Source: Flavobacterium arcticum (GTDB taxonomy: Bacteria; Bacteroidota; Bacteroidia; Flavobacteriales; Flavobacteriaceae). Taken from it: a stretch of DNA of 64,000 nt. The stretch is taken from NCBI RefSeq assembly GCF_003344925.1, contig NZ_CP031188.1, positions 2,795,001-2,859,000 on the forward strand, written 5' to 3'. Below, in pieces: positions 9,024-18,204 of the stretch. How positions within the stretch are numbered: position 1 is the first letter of the stretch; each line of letters opens with the position of its first letter. The translations under genes and the position numbers were made by a program. Under the pieces are notes generated by a model. The model had not been told where the DNA came from, ran no database searches, and saw nothing but the letters and a program-made list of their open reading frames with translations.

Positions 9024-12000
9024 ATGATTCATTTCTTCGGAAACCAGACCAATACTGTTTTTGCGGTACAATCGCAAAACGAAATTTCGGCAGAAGATAC
9101 TGCAAAATTAAACTGGCTTTTTGGAAACGCACATAAAATTGAGAAATCCGTACTAACGGATTTTTTTGTTGGACCTCGTGCTGCCATGATAACGCCTTGG
9201 AGTACCAATGCCGTAGAGATTACACAAAATATGTGTATTGCAGGTATTATTCGTATTGAAGAGTTTATTAAAACAACTAACGACACTACAGATTTTGACC
9301 CGATGCTTTCGCAAAAATATAACGGACTGGATCAGGAGATTTTTACCGTTAATGCAAAACCCGAAGCAATACTAGAGATTACAGATATTGCTGCGTATAA
9401 TGAAAAAGAAGGTTTGGCACTAAATATTGAAGAGGTAGAATATCTTAATAATCTTGCTAAGAAATTAGGTAGAAATTTAACCGACTCAGAGGTATTTGGT
9501 TTCTCTCAGGTAAATTCAGAACACTGTCGTCATAAAATATTCAACGGTACATTTGTAATCGATGGTGAGGAGAAACCATCTTCATTATTTAAAATGATCC
9601 GTAAAACATCGTCAGAAAACCCTAATGATATTGTTTCGGCATATAAAGATAATGTAGCCTTTGTAAAAGGACCACGGGTGGAGCAATTTGCTCCTAAAAC
9701 AGCAGACAAGCCTGACTATTATAATGTTACTGAATTTGATTCGGTTATCTCTATAAAAGCAGAAACGCATAACTTCCCTACTACAGTAGAGCCTTTTAAC
9801 GGTGCTGCGACAGGTGCAGGTGGCGAAATTAGAGATAGGCTTGCAGGTGGTCAAGGTTCTTTACCATTAGCAGGCACAGCGGTATACATGACATCATACT
9901 CGCGTTTAGAAGAAAATCGACCTTGGGAAAACGGTATGCAAGAGCGCAAATGGTTGTACCAAACCCCAATGGATATCTTGATAAAAGCATCTAACGGAGC
10001 GTCGGACTTTGGTAATAAATTTGGACAACCCCTTATTGCTGGTTCTGTACTAACTTTTGAGCATACAGAAGATGCTCGCAAACTTGGGTTTGATAAAGTA
10101 ATAATGCTTGCAGGAGGTATTGGGTATGGTAAACTAGAACAAGCTGCCAAAAAGAAACCTGAAACAGGCGATAAAGTAGTAATACTGGGTGGCGAAAACT
10201 ACCGAATTGGTATGGGTGGTGCTGCCGTTTCGAGTGCCGATACAGGAGAATTTAGTAGTGGTATAGAGCTTAATGCTATACAGCGTAGTAACCCAGAGAT
10301 GCAAAAACGTGCTGCCAATGCCGTGCGTGGTATGGTAGAAAGTGAACACAACACTATCGTTTCTATACACGACCATGGTGCGGGCGGACACCTCAATTGT
10401 CTTAGCGAACTAGTAGAAGAAACTGGTGGCAAAATAGATTTAGACAAATTGCCAGTGGGTGACCCTACCCTATCGGCTAAAGAAATAATAGGTAACGAGA
10501 GCCAAGAACGTATGGGACTTGTTATCGGTGAGAAAGATATTGACACTTTACAACGTATTGCCGACCGTGAGCGTTCGCCAATGTATACTGTAGGTAATGT
10601 AACAGGTGACCATCGTTTTACGTTTGAGTCAGCTACTACAGGAGCAAAACCAATGGATTTTGCGCTAGAAGATATGTTTGGCTCATCGCCAAAAACAATA
10701 ATGACAGATAAAACTGTTGCTACTAATTATAGTACACCAGAATACAATCAAAATAAAATACACGAATACCTAGACCAAGTACTACAACTAGAAGCTGTAG
10801 CCTGTAAAGACTGGCTTACTAATAAAGTAGACCGATGTGTGGGTGGTAAAGTTGCCAAACAACAATGTGCAGGACCACTGCAGTTACCATTAAACAACTG
10901 TGGTGTTATGGCGCTAGATTATGCTGGTAAAGAAGGTATTGCTACTTCTATAGGGCACTCCCCTATTTCGGCATTAATAGACCCTGTTGCAGGTAGCCGT
11001 ACCGCTATTGCAGAGTCTTTAAGTAATATTGTTTTCGCTCCGCTTAAAGACGGACTAAAAAGTGTATCGCTTTCGGCTAACTGGATGTGGGCGTGTAAAA
11101 ATGAAGGTGAAGATGCTCGTTTATATGAAGCAGTACAAAGCTGTAGTGATTTTGCTATTGAGTTAGGGATAAATATCCCTACGGGTAAAGATTCACTTAG
11201 TATGAAGCAAAAATATGCTGATGGCGATGTTATCGCTCCAGGTACGGTAATTATATCGGCGGCAGGTAACTGTAACGATATTACTAAGGTAGTTGAGCCT
11301 GTATTGAAAAAAAATGGTGGTAATATATACTACATCAACCTAAGTAATGACAGTTTTAAACTGGGTGGTTCATCTTTTGCTCAGGTGTTAAATAAGGTAG
11401 GAAACGAAGTACCTACTATTACTGATTCAACGAAGTTTAAAACTACTTTTAATACCCTGCAACAATTAATTAAGGAAGGTAAAATTGCAGCAGGACACGA
11501 TATAGGTAGTGGTGGTTTAATAACTACATTACTCGAAATGAGTTTTGCAGAAGTGAACTTGGGTGCTGAATATGATTTATCTGCGCTTAATGAAGTAGAT
11601 ACTGTAAAAGCACTATTTGCAGAAAACATAGCGATAGTGATACAAGCTGATGCTTCTATTGAAGCAGCATTTGAAGCTAATGATGTTAACTTTACTAAAA
11701 TAGGCGAGCCAAAAGAAGGTACTACGGTTACTATTAAAAATGGTGCAACCAACCTTTCTTTTGATGTTACTGAAACTCGTGATACTTGGTTTAAAACTTC
11801 GTACCTTTTAGATAAAAAACAAAGCGGAGCAGAGAAAGCCAAAGAACGCTATGACAACTATAAAAACCAACCGCTACACTATAAATTCCCTGAGCATTTT
11901 GATGGGAAGAAAGCAGCTCTAGACAGCACTAAACCAAGACCAAAAGCAGCTATTATCCGCGAGAAAGGAAGTAACTCTGAGCGTGAGATGGCAAATGCTA

Positions 12001-12683
12001 TGTACTTGGCAGGATTTGACGTTAAAGACGTTCACATGACCGACCTTATTAGTGGTCGTGAAACATTAGAGGATATCCAGTTTATTGGTGCTGTGGGAGG
12101 TTTCTCTAACAGTGATGTATTAGGTTCGGCTAAAGGTTGGGCTGGTGCATTTATGTATAACGATAGAGCAAACGAAGCATTACAAAACTTCTTTAAGCGT
12201 GAAGACACATTATCGGTAGGTATTTGTAATGGTTGTCAGTTATTTGTTGAGCTTGGCTTAATAAACCCTGACCATGAAGCAAAACCACGTATGCTGCATA
12301 ACGATAGCCACAAACATGAAAGTAACTTTACATCGGTTACCGTGCAGGAAAATAACTCGATAATGCTTAACACGCTTGCCGGCAGTACGCTTGGGGTATG
12401 GATAAGTCATGGCGAGGGTAAATTTAGCCTACCTTATGAGGAAAACAAATATAACGTAGTTGCTAAGTATGCCTATAGCGGTTACCCTGCTAACCCTAAC
12501 GGATCGTCATACGATGTTGCTATGATGAGTAGTAATGATGGTCGTCATTTGGTAATGATGCCGCACATTGAGCGCTCTATGTTCCAGTGGAACTGGGCAT
12601 ACTACCCTGAAGGCAGAAACGATGCCGTTTCACCTTGGCATGAAGCTTTTGTTAATGCACGTAAGTGGATTGAAAATAAATAG
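9024..12683 (+). CDS. purL: Phosphoribosylformylglycinamidine synthase (large, single-chain)
   Basis: This 1219-residue enzyme makes FGAM from FGAR, glutamine and ATP, the fourth step of purine synthesis. It is the long form with all domains in one chain, as in Proteobacteria and Bacteroidota. The N-terminal region is followed by two AIR synthase-like halves (SQVNSEHCRHKIF near 155; GENYRIGMGGAAVSS near 390; a second half from about 590). A class I glutaminase domain starts at about 975, with nucleophile Cys in VGICNGCQLF and His/Glu in MMPHIERSMF. A terminator follows immediately, so it seems to be a single-gene unit. Length and all active-site motifs are intact. Confidence 0.98.
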   Translation: MIHFFGNQTNTVFAVQSQNEISAEDTAKLNWLFGNAHKIEKSVLTDFFVGPRAAMITPWSTNAVEITQNMCIAGIIRIEEFIKTTNDTTDFDPMLSQKYNGLDQEIFTVNAKPEAILEITDIAAYNEKEGLALNIEEVEYLNNLAKKLGRNLTDSEVFGFSQVNSEHCRHKIFNGTFVIDGEEKPSSLFKMIRKTSSENPNDIVSAYKDNVAFVKGPRVEQFAPKTADKPDYYNVTEFDSVISIKAETHNFPTTVEPFNGAATGAGGEIRDRLAGGQGSLPLAGTAVYMTSYSRLEENRPWENGMQERKWLYQTPMDILIKASNGASDFGNKFGQPLIAGSVLTFEHTEDARKLGFDKVIMLAGGIGYGKLEQAAKKKPETGDKVVILGGENYRIGMGGAAVSSADTGEFSSGIELNAIQRSNPEMQKRAANAVRGMVESEHNTIVSIHDHGAGGHLNCLSELVEETGGKIDLDKLPVGDPTLSAKEIIGNESQERMGLVIGEKDIDTLQRIADRERSPMYTVGNVTGDHRFTFESATTGAKPMDFALEDMFGSSPKTIMTDKTVATNYSTPEYNQNKIHEYLDQVLQLEAVACKDWLTNKVDRCVGGKVAKQQCAGPLQLPLNNCGVMALDYAGKEGIATSIGHSPISALIDPVAGSRTAIAESLSNIVFAPLKDGLKSVSLSANWMWACKNEGEDARLYEAVQSCSDFAIELGINIPTGKDSLSMKQKYADGDVIAPGTVIISAAGNCNDITKVVEPVLKKNGGNIYYINLSNDSFKLGGSSFAQVLNKVGNEVPTITDSTKFKTTFNTLQQLIKEGKIAAGHDIGSGGLITTLLEMSFAEVNLGAEYDLSALNEVDTVKALFAENIAIVIQADASIEAAFEANDVNFTKIGEPKEGTTVTIKNGATNLSFDVTETRDTWFKTSYLLDKKQSGAEKAKERYDNYKNQPLHYKFPEHFDGKKAALDSTKPRPKAAIIREKGSNSEREMANAMYLAGFDVKDVHMTDLISGRETLEDIQFIGAVGGFSNSDVLGSAKGWAGAFMYNDRANEALQNFFKREDTLSVGICNGCQLFVELGLINPDHEAKPRMLHNDSHKHESNFTSVTVQENNSIMLNTLAGSTLGVWISHGEGKFSLPYEENKYNVVAKYAYSGYPANPNGSSYDVAMMSSNDGRHLVMMPHIERSMFQWNWAYYPEGRNDAVSPWHEAFVNARKWIENK

Positions 12684-12702
12684 TTTAAAACTTTTATAAT
12701 AA

Positions 12703-12732
12703 AAAAATGCCTCCATTTTTGGAGGCATTTTT
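12703..12732. terminator. Bidirectional terminator between purL and the convergent gene
   Basis: AAAAATGCCTCC pairs with GGAGGCATTTTT around a short T-rich loop, with A- and T-runs on both sides. It can serve purL on the plus strand and the unknown gene ending at 12762 on the minus strand. Confidence 0.85.
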
Positions 12733-12761
12733 ATGTTTAGTGATAACACACTTACAGTTTT

Positions 12762-13277
12762 TTAATGTCTTGGAGAATTAATAAGTATCTTATTTACATT
12801 ATCATATTCAATTTCTCTTAACTCTCGCCATTGTCTTTGAGAGGATCTCCATAACAAATCGTATAACTCTTTATGTTTTTCACGATTGCTTTCAAGTAAA
12901 ACCTTTCCTGCTCTATATAACTCCAAAGCTTCATCTACAGAACTAAAATCAGTTTTATTTAGATTTTCTTTAAGTGATTTCTTAATATATTCTTCTAAAG
13001 CAACATCAGTATTGTGTTGAGCCATTATTTCCTTAACTTTTTCACCTTCAGGAAAAACTTTGACCCCATTCAATTTTTGTGATAACATATTGATATTGTT
13101 TTTATATTGTATGTAAGTTTCATCTCCTATCATATCTAAATACCTTTGTTTAGCAATTTGAAATTCATACTCAGTAATTCCTTTCCTAAAAGATTCTTTC
13201 ATTTTTTCATCATCACTAGGTTGTGAATGTACAGGATGGAAAAAGGATATACAAAAAAATAATAGTAGATATTTCAT
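12762..13277 (-). CDS. Unknown exported protein, paralog of the upstream gene
   Basis: The 171-residue protein has an N-terminal signal peptide (MKYLLLFFCISFFHPVHS, cleavage near residue 18). The mature part is helical and highly charged. It shares two blocks with the protein encoded just upstream (13306-13971): AKQRYLDMIGDETYIQYK against AKQLYIDMMGTQKYSDYK, and LNKTDFSSVDEALELY against LNKTSFTSVTEFESMY. The genes are 28 nt apart on the same strand and are probably one transcript from a local duplication. Unlike its neighbour, it has no lipobox and no Cys-rich tail. I do not recognise the family. Confidence 0.7.
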   Translation of the reverse strand: MKYLLLFFCISFFHPVHSQPSDDEKMKESFRKGITEYEFQIAKQRYLDMIGDETYIQYKNNINMLSQKLNGVKVFPEGEKVKEIMAQHNTDVALEEYIKKSLKENLNKTDFSSVDEALELYRAGKVLLESNREKHKELYDLLWRSSQRQWRELREIEYDNVNKILINSPRH

Positions 13278-13305
13278 TTTTTACTATATAAAAAAATTAT
13301 ATTCA

Positions 13306-13971
13306 TTAACATGCTCCAGCGCAGGAATTAAACTCTAAGGCTAATTCAATATATGCTGAATTATAATTTACTTCAGCACCAATCATCAAACCTGAATCAT
13401 ATCCAGCGGAGGCTGCAAACTGCACATTCTGGTCATATTGATCTTGCAAAACATCTTGGGCACTATCACAAATACTAATACAATCATCCAAACAACTATT
13501 AGTTTGAACTGGGTAATCAACAGTATGATTGTCATGTTCAGGCTGAAGAATAATACCTATTTGATAAACGTCAGCTTTACTCATATAATCATATAAAGCA
13601 GTATTTGCTCCTATCATAATACTAAGCTTATTTACAGAATCATCATACATACTTTCAAACTCAGTAACACTGGTAAAAGAGGTTTTGTTAAGGTTATTAT
13701 TTATCCAACTCATCCATTCAATCTTAGTAGTCCCTGTAATTTTGTTTAATCCTAATTTATCTGTAAAAGCTGCTAATGCACTTTTATAATCAGAGTACTT
13801 TTGAGTACCCATCATATCAATGTAAAGTTGTTTGGCAGTACCCAAATCAGTAGTACTTAAACTTTTTAATTGAAATGCTGAGGAAGTAGAAGCCGCATTC
13901 TCTGTAGTAGTTGCATCATTATTTTCAGTTGAACAAGAAAAGAAAGATAGTGTTAGAACACACAATAACAT
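13306..13971 (-). CDS. Unknown lipoprotein with cysteine-containing C-terminus, first of a paralog pair
   Basis: The 221-residue frame starts MLLCVLTLSFFSC, a hydrophobic core and lipobox without the usual basic N-terminus. An upstream ATG at 13993 (MKK...) is one base out of frame. If its run of six A were five A, the protein would start MKNLDYTMLLCVL, a normal lipoprotein signal. Two helical blocks are shared with the next gene. The last ~65 residues carry five Cys (SCLDDCISIC and SCAGAC), absent from the paralog. No family is recognised. Such Cys-tailed exported proteins can be secreted peptides or structural proteins, but nothing here proves either. A 16-bp palindrome lies upstream. Confidence 0.62.
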   Translation of the reverse strand: MLLCVLTLSFFSCSTENNDATTTENAASTSSAFQLKSLSTTDLGTAKQLYIDMMGTQKYSDYKSALAAFTDKLGLNKITGTTKIEWMSWINNNLNKTSFTSVTEFESMYDDSVNKLSIMIGANTALYDYMSKADVYQIGIILQPEHDNHTVDYPVQTNSCLDDCISICDSAQDVLQDQYDQNVQFAASAGYDSGLMIGAEVNYNSAYIELALEFNSCAGAC

Positions 13972-14012
13972 TGTGTAATCTAAATTTTTTCATAATTATT
14001 TAATATTTTAAA

Positions 14013-14028
14013 GTTTGGAATTCCAAAC
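14013..14028. promoter_or_regulatory. 16-bp perfect palindrome, candidate operator
   Basis: GTTTGGAATTCCAAAC reads the same on both strands. It lies about 40 nt upstream of the 13971 start and about 20 nt upstream of the out-of-frame ATG at 13993, a position fitting a repressor or activator site. It could also be a chance palindrome. No T-run follows, so it is not a terminator. Confidence 0.4.
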
Positions 14029-14173
14029 GTAATTAAAATAATTATATGTATCAACTATTTTTTGAATTCAACTATAAATATACTGTTCTGATTACTATTT
14101 GTTTACATAAAGACTCTAATCAATATCAGAAATTTGAAAAAATAGCCCGAAATTTATTGATTACAGTCTATAC

Positions 14174-14205
14174 AATAAAAGCAGCCTGTACAGGCTGCTT
14201 TTATT
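14174..14205. terminator. Bidirectional terminator downstream of the PhnA-like gene
   Basis: AATAAAAGCAGCCTG pairs perfectly with CAGGCTGCTTTTATT around a 2-nt gap (a tighter real loop is likely). It lies 34 nt after the minus-strand gene ending at 14239. The 60-codon plus-strand frame running through it is therefore not a gene. Confidence 0.85.
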
Positions 14206-14238
14206 GTTCATATACTATTAGAAAGTAGATTTAAAACT

Positions 14239-14817
14239 TTACTGTCGTTTTACAAATTTGGTAAGTACCACTATCATTTGTCCGTCAATTTTACCTTCTA
14301 TCTGTTCTACGTTATCATGTACTAAGCGTATGTTACGCACTGCCGTACCCATTTTTGCATTTATGGTAGAACCTTTTACATCTAAATCTTTAGTTAGTGT
14401 TACAGTGTCGCCATTTTGCAAAATATTACCGTTACTATCTTTATGTAGCTCTACAGAGCCGTCTCCTAAATGATCGCCTGTAGCTTCTGCCCATGCTAAA
14501 TTATCTTCGTCCAAATACATCATTTCTAATGCATCGGCAGCCCAACTTTCGTTTCTAAAACGGTTAAGCATACGCCAAGATACTACTTGTACCGCAGGTA
14601 CTTCGCTCCACATAGCAGTAGGCAAAAAACGCTCCCATAGGCGACTGTCTAGTTCTTCTTTTTTCTCAATTTGACTCTGCAATTTTTCTGTAATTAAAAT
14701 GGCGGTATCTGCACCATTTTTAGTGGGTGGTACATCATAAATAACCAAGTTTTCTGCTTCTCCGCTTAATTCACATACATTTCCGCTTCGTTCTTTGAGT
14801 AGGTCTTCTAATTTCAT
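14239..14817 (-). CDS. PhnA/YjdM-family protein
   Basis: The 192-residue cytoplasmic protein ends in the conserved PhnA domain: DSNGNILQNGDTVTLTKDLD (about residues 128-147), then VKGSTINAKMGTAVRNIRLV and EGKIDGQMIVVLTKFVKR. The N-terminus has only one Cys (Cys15, in VCELSGE) where zinc-containing relatives have several, so the metal site is probably reduced. Despite the name, PhnA proteins are not shown to act in phosphonate use and the role is uncertain. A -7-like TATATTTG lies 23 nt upstream. A terminator follows, so it is a single-gene unit. Confidence 0.82.
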   Translation of the reverse strand: MKLEDLLKERSGNVCELSGEAENLVIYDVPPTKNGADTAILITEKLQSQIEKKEELDSRLWERFLPTAMWSEVPAVQVVSWRMLNRFRNESWAADALEMMYLDEDNLAWAEATGDHLGDGSVELHKDSNGNILQNGDTVTLTKDLDVKGSTINAKMGTAVRNIRLVHDNVEQIEGKIDGQMIVVLTKFVKRQ

Positions 14818-14839
14818 TGGTAGGTTTTTATTAGGACTG

Positions 14840-14847
14840 CAAATATA
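14840..14847 (-). promoter_or_regulatory. Candidate -7 element for the PhnA-like gene
   Basis: TATATTTG on the minus strand matches TAnnTTTG, 23 nt before the ATG at 14817. A -33 TTTG at the right spacing is not seen. The rest of the 300-nt gap up to 15117 holds only AT-rich sequence. Confidence 0.4.
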
Positions 14848-15117
14848 AAGATTTTGAGGCTAAGAGATATAATTACTCTGTGTTTGTTATCTTTCATTGT
14901 TCTAAACTGTCCTGCCCTATCTTTTATACATTTATGTTATCTTATCAAATACACCTACAGTTTTAATAACATCATCCATTATAAAATAAACATAGTTTAA
15001 TTATAGCTTAACGTGTCTATTAGAATAAAATCTCAATATTTTCTATGCTATATTTAATATTTTTATAGAATATATGTATTTTTTTTATAATTTGCATAAT
15101 AAAATTTTATAGAAAAC

Positions 15118-16893
15118 ATGAATACAATCACCCGTTTGTTCGATTTTCCTTACTATCAGCTAGAGAAATATAATCTTAAGGAAGCATTGGTTACCAAGTA
15201 TGGGAACGAATGGATAAAAACATCTACAGAAGAATACATTGCTAAAGCAAATGCGTTTTCGAGGGGATTACTACGGTTAGGTATAAAAAAGAATGATAAA
15301 GTAGCGGTTATATCATCTAACAACCGAACGGAGTGGAATATTGTAGATATAGGTATATTACAAACAGGGGCTCAAAATGTACCTGTATATCCTACTATAT
15401 CTGAAGAGGATTATGAATATATATTAAACCATTGTGGTGCTATATACTGCATAGTATCTGACCAAGAGCTATATGATAAAATAGTTAAAATAAGACATAG
15501 ATTGCCTAACCTAAAAGAGATATACTCTTTTGTAGGTATTAATGGCTGTAAAAGTTGGAACGAAATACTAGAGCTTGGTAAAGATGAAAGCAACCAAGAT
15601 GAAGTAGAAGCTTGTAAAAACAATATAAAAGAAGACGAGTTAGCTACAGTAATATATACATCTGGAACTACGGGACGACCAAAAGGCGTAATGCTATCGC
15701 ATAAAAATATAGTATCTGACGTGTTGATGAGTGCCGAAAGAGTACCATTTGAAGCTGGTAAATATAGAGCATTGAGTTTTTTACCTATATGCCACATTTA
15801 CGAACGTATGATATTGTATTTATATCAATACTATGGTGTATCTATATACTTTGCAGAGTCTATTGAAAAAGTAAGCGATAACATTAAAGAAACTACACCC
15901 GATGTTATTACAGCCGTACCACGTTTACTAGAAAAAGTATATGATAAAATAATTGCTAAAGGGTCAGACCTTAGCGGGATTAAAAAGATGTTATTCTTCT
16001 GGGCAGTAGATGTAGGTCTTAAATATGAGCCATATGGCGCCAATGGCCCTATATATGCCGCTAAACTTTGGCTGGCACGAAAACTAATTTTCAGTAAATG
16101 GAAAGCAGGACTTGGCGGTAGGCTTGGGCTTATGGTATCTGGTAGTGCCGCTATACAGCCAAGACTGGCACGAGTATTTGCTGCTGCCGAAATACCCGTG
16201 ATGGAAGGTTATGGACTTACAGAAACTTCGCCTGTTATAGCCGTTAATGACGAGCGTAATGGAGGATTTAGGGTAGGTACAGTAGGAAGACCACTTAATG
16301 GTGTTGAGGTAAAGATTGCCGAAGATGGTGAGATATTATGTAAAGGTCCTAATGTAATGATGGGCTATTATAATGATGAAGAGAAAACTAAAGAGGTAAT
16401 GACCGATGGTTATTTCCATACTGGAGATATAGGTATTATTGATAATGATGGTTTCCTTAAAATAACCGATAGGAAAAAAGAGATGTTTAAAACATCTGGT
16501 GGTAAATATATCGCTCCGCAGCTTATAGAAAATGCTATGAAACAATCGCGTTTTATAGAGCAAATAATGGTTATAGGCGATGGCGAGAAAATGCCTGCTG
16601 CTTTTATACAGCCTGATTTTGTATTTTTAAAGCAATGGGCAGAGCGTAAAGGAATTAAACAAGGAGTTACCAATGAAGATCTTATAAATAACGACGAAGT
16701 TATAAATAGAGTACAGGAAGAAGTAGCTGATATAAACAAAAAATTTGGACATTGGGAACAAGTAAAACGATTTGAACTTACTCCCGTAATATGGTCTGTA
16801 GACGGTGGAGAAATGACGCCTACATTAAAATTAAAACGTAAAGCAATAAAAGAAAAATATAAAGAACTGTATGACAAAATATACCGCACTTAG
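15118..16893 (+). CDS. Long-chain acyl-CoA synthetase (AMP-forming)
   Basis: This 591-residue enzyme activates fatty acids to acyl-CoA with ATP. The ATP-binding P-loop is TSGTTGRPKG at residues 181-190. The A5-type motif GYGLTETSP lies near 365, and FHTGDIGIIDNDGFLKITDRKKEMFKTSGGKY near 440-470 covers the A7-A8 hinge with the Asp and Arg that contact AMP. The layout resembles the eukaryotic-type FAA/ACSL group common in Bacteroidota. It lies about 2.5 kb upstream of the marR-fad genes on the same strand, fitting a fatty-acid use role. A role in lipid remodelling with host-like long chains is equally possible. Confidence 0.92.
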   Translation: MNTITRLFDFPYYQLEKYNLKEALVTKYGNEWIKTSTEEYIAKANAFSRGLLRLGIKKNDKVAVISSNNRTEWNIVDIGILQTGAQNVPVYPTISEEDYEYILNHCGAIYCIVSDQELYDKIVKIRHRLPNLKEIYSFVGINGCKSWNEILELGKDESNQDEVEACKNNIKEDELATVIYTSGTTGRPKGVMLSHKNIVSDVLMSAERVPFEAGKYRALSFLPICHIYERMILYLYQYYGVSIYFAESIEKVSDNIKETTPDVITAVPRLLEKVYDKIIAKGSDLSGIKKMLFFWAVDVGLKYEPYGANGPIYAAKLWLARKLIFSKWKAGLGGRLGLMVSGSAAIQPRLARVFAAAEIPVMEGYGLTETSPVIAVNDERNGGFRVGTVGRPLNGVEVKIAEDGEILCKGPNVMMGYYNDEEKTKEVMTDGYFHTGDIGIIDNDGFLKITDRKKEMFKTSGGKYIAPQLIENAMKQSRFIEQIMVIGDGEKMPAAFIQPDFVFLKQWAERKGIKQGVTNEDLINNDEVINRVQEEVADINKKFGHWEQVKRFELTPVIWSVDGGEMTPTLKLKRKAIKEKYKELYDKIYRT

Positions 16894-16959
16894 TAAGTAA
16901 AGATATAACAGTCATCACGGTTTTATCATATTACGCACACACATCTAAAAAAATACATT

Positions 16960-18132
16960 ATGATAAAATGGTTATCCCGTATATTAAAACCAAGGGATAA
17001 GGTTATTATTGGAGAATGGCGCACTAAACACTCCCTTTACAGAGATATTATTAATAATATTAACGATACTGGCAAACTGCCTAATGGCTATGTATTACCT
17101 AATAATATCAAAATTACTTTAAACGAAAAAAAACACAAGAAAGCATCTATATATGATGTAGTATTTGAATTTGGACAAGAAGAGCCTGTTCTTGAAGAGA
17201 TACGCGAACTTGCTAAAAAGCTACAAGAAATAGCTCTTATAGGCGATAAAGAAACTGCTGTATCATTTTATGCTGCTATTACTAAATATGACGATGTTAT
17301 AAACCTCATAGATCCATTTTTAGAAGAAATATCTAATTACTCCTTAATTATAGAGCCTCATCTATTTGCTTTTGCAAACGATATGGCTTTGAATACTGGA
17401 CACCAAAATAGTGTAAAATTTGGTATTGCTATTCTAGGGCTTTGTCAAAATCAAGTTGTTATAGAGAAATTAAAATTACTAGGCCTTCATGAAGAGTTTA
17501 CATTATATGTAGTTATAGCATTACTTAATTTAATTGAAAATCCAGAAGAGGATTTATTTGAGCTTGGGAAACAAGTAAACGGATGGGGAAAAATACAGTT
17601 AGTAGACAGACTAGCAAGAATAAGTGAAAGTGATGAAGTAAAAGAATGGCTTATAACAGATGGTTATAAAAATAACATTCACAATCAATATCTTGCAAGT
17701 ACTTGTGCTATACATGGTGAACTGAGCACAAAATTAGATCATGAAACTATTGAGCCAGAATTATATATTGCTGCTTCAGAAATTTTAGATGTACTCTTAT
17801 CCCCTGGTCCTTGTGATGACATTTCGAGTTATGAAGATGCTCCTAAAGCATTAATGGCTTTTATAAAACACTCCTATCAGCACGCCAATCATATAAAAGA
17901 CTTTGTTTTATTACATAAAATAAAAGCATATTTAAATGAAATGCTTTTAAATACTAAAAGAGATAACAAATGGAATGATCGTAAAATTACAGATTGCTTA
18001 GTAATCATTGCAAAAATAACTGACTGTGATACTTGGAAAGTTATTGTTACTAACATACTTATAAATCCTTACGACAAAAATTACCTACATGCCAGAGAAG
18101 CCGCCACCTTAATGGGGCTAACGGCTATATAA
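16960..18132 (+). CDS. Unknown cytoplasmic helical protein
   Basis: The 390-residue protein has no signal peptide or membrane segment. After a short N-terminal part with beta character (about 1-75), the rest is predicted helical with regularly spaced Leu/Ile, for example FGIAILGLCQNQVVIEKLKL. This suggests an armadillo/HEAT-like repeat fold, although no repeat is clear enough to count. It begins 66 nt after the acyl-CoA synthetase gene and could share its transcript. I do not recognise the family. Confidence 0.7.
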   Translation: MIKWLSRILKPRDKVIIGEWRTKHSLYRDIINNINDTGKLPNGYVLPNNIKITLNEKKHKKASIYDVVFEFGQEEPVLEEIRELAKKLQEIALIGDKETAVSFYAAITKYDDVINLIDPFLEEISNYSLIIEPHLFAFANDMALNTGHQNSVKFGIAILGLCQNQVVIEKLKLLGLHEEFTLYVVIALLNLIENPEEDLFELGKQVNGWGKIQLVDRLARISESDEVKEWLITDGYKNNIHNQYLASTCAIHGELSTKLDHETIEPELYIAASEILDVLLSPGPCDDISSYEDAPKALMAFIKHSYQHANHIKDFVLLHKIKAYLNEMLLNTKRDNKWNDRKITDCLVIIAKITDCDTWKVIVTNILINPYDKNYLHAREAATLMGLTAI

Positions 18133-18204
18133 ATGCTTTGAGTATATTATTGCTGTTAAATATATTTTATTCTATATTTAGCGGCAATAAATCAATACTT
18201 ACCA

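Noticed and set aside
14046..14228. 60-codon plus-strand frame
   Set aside because: It runs through a perfect terminator hairpin of the PhnA-like gene and has no family features.
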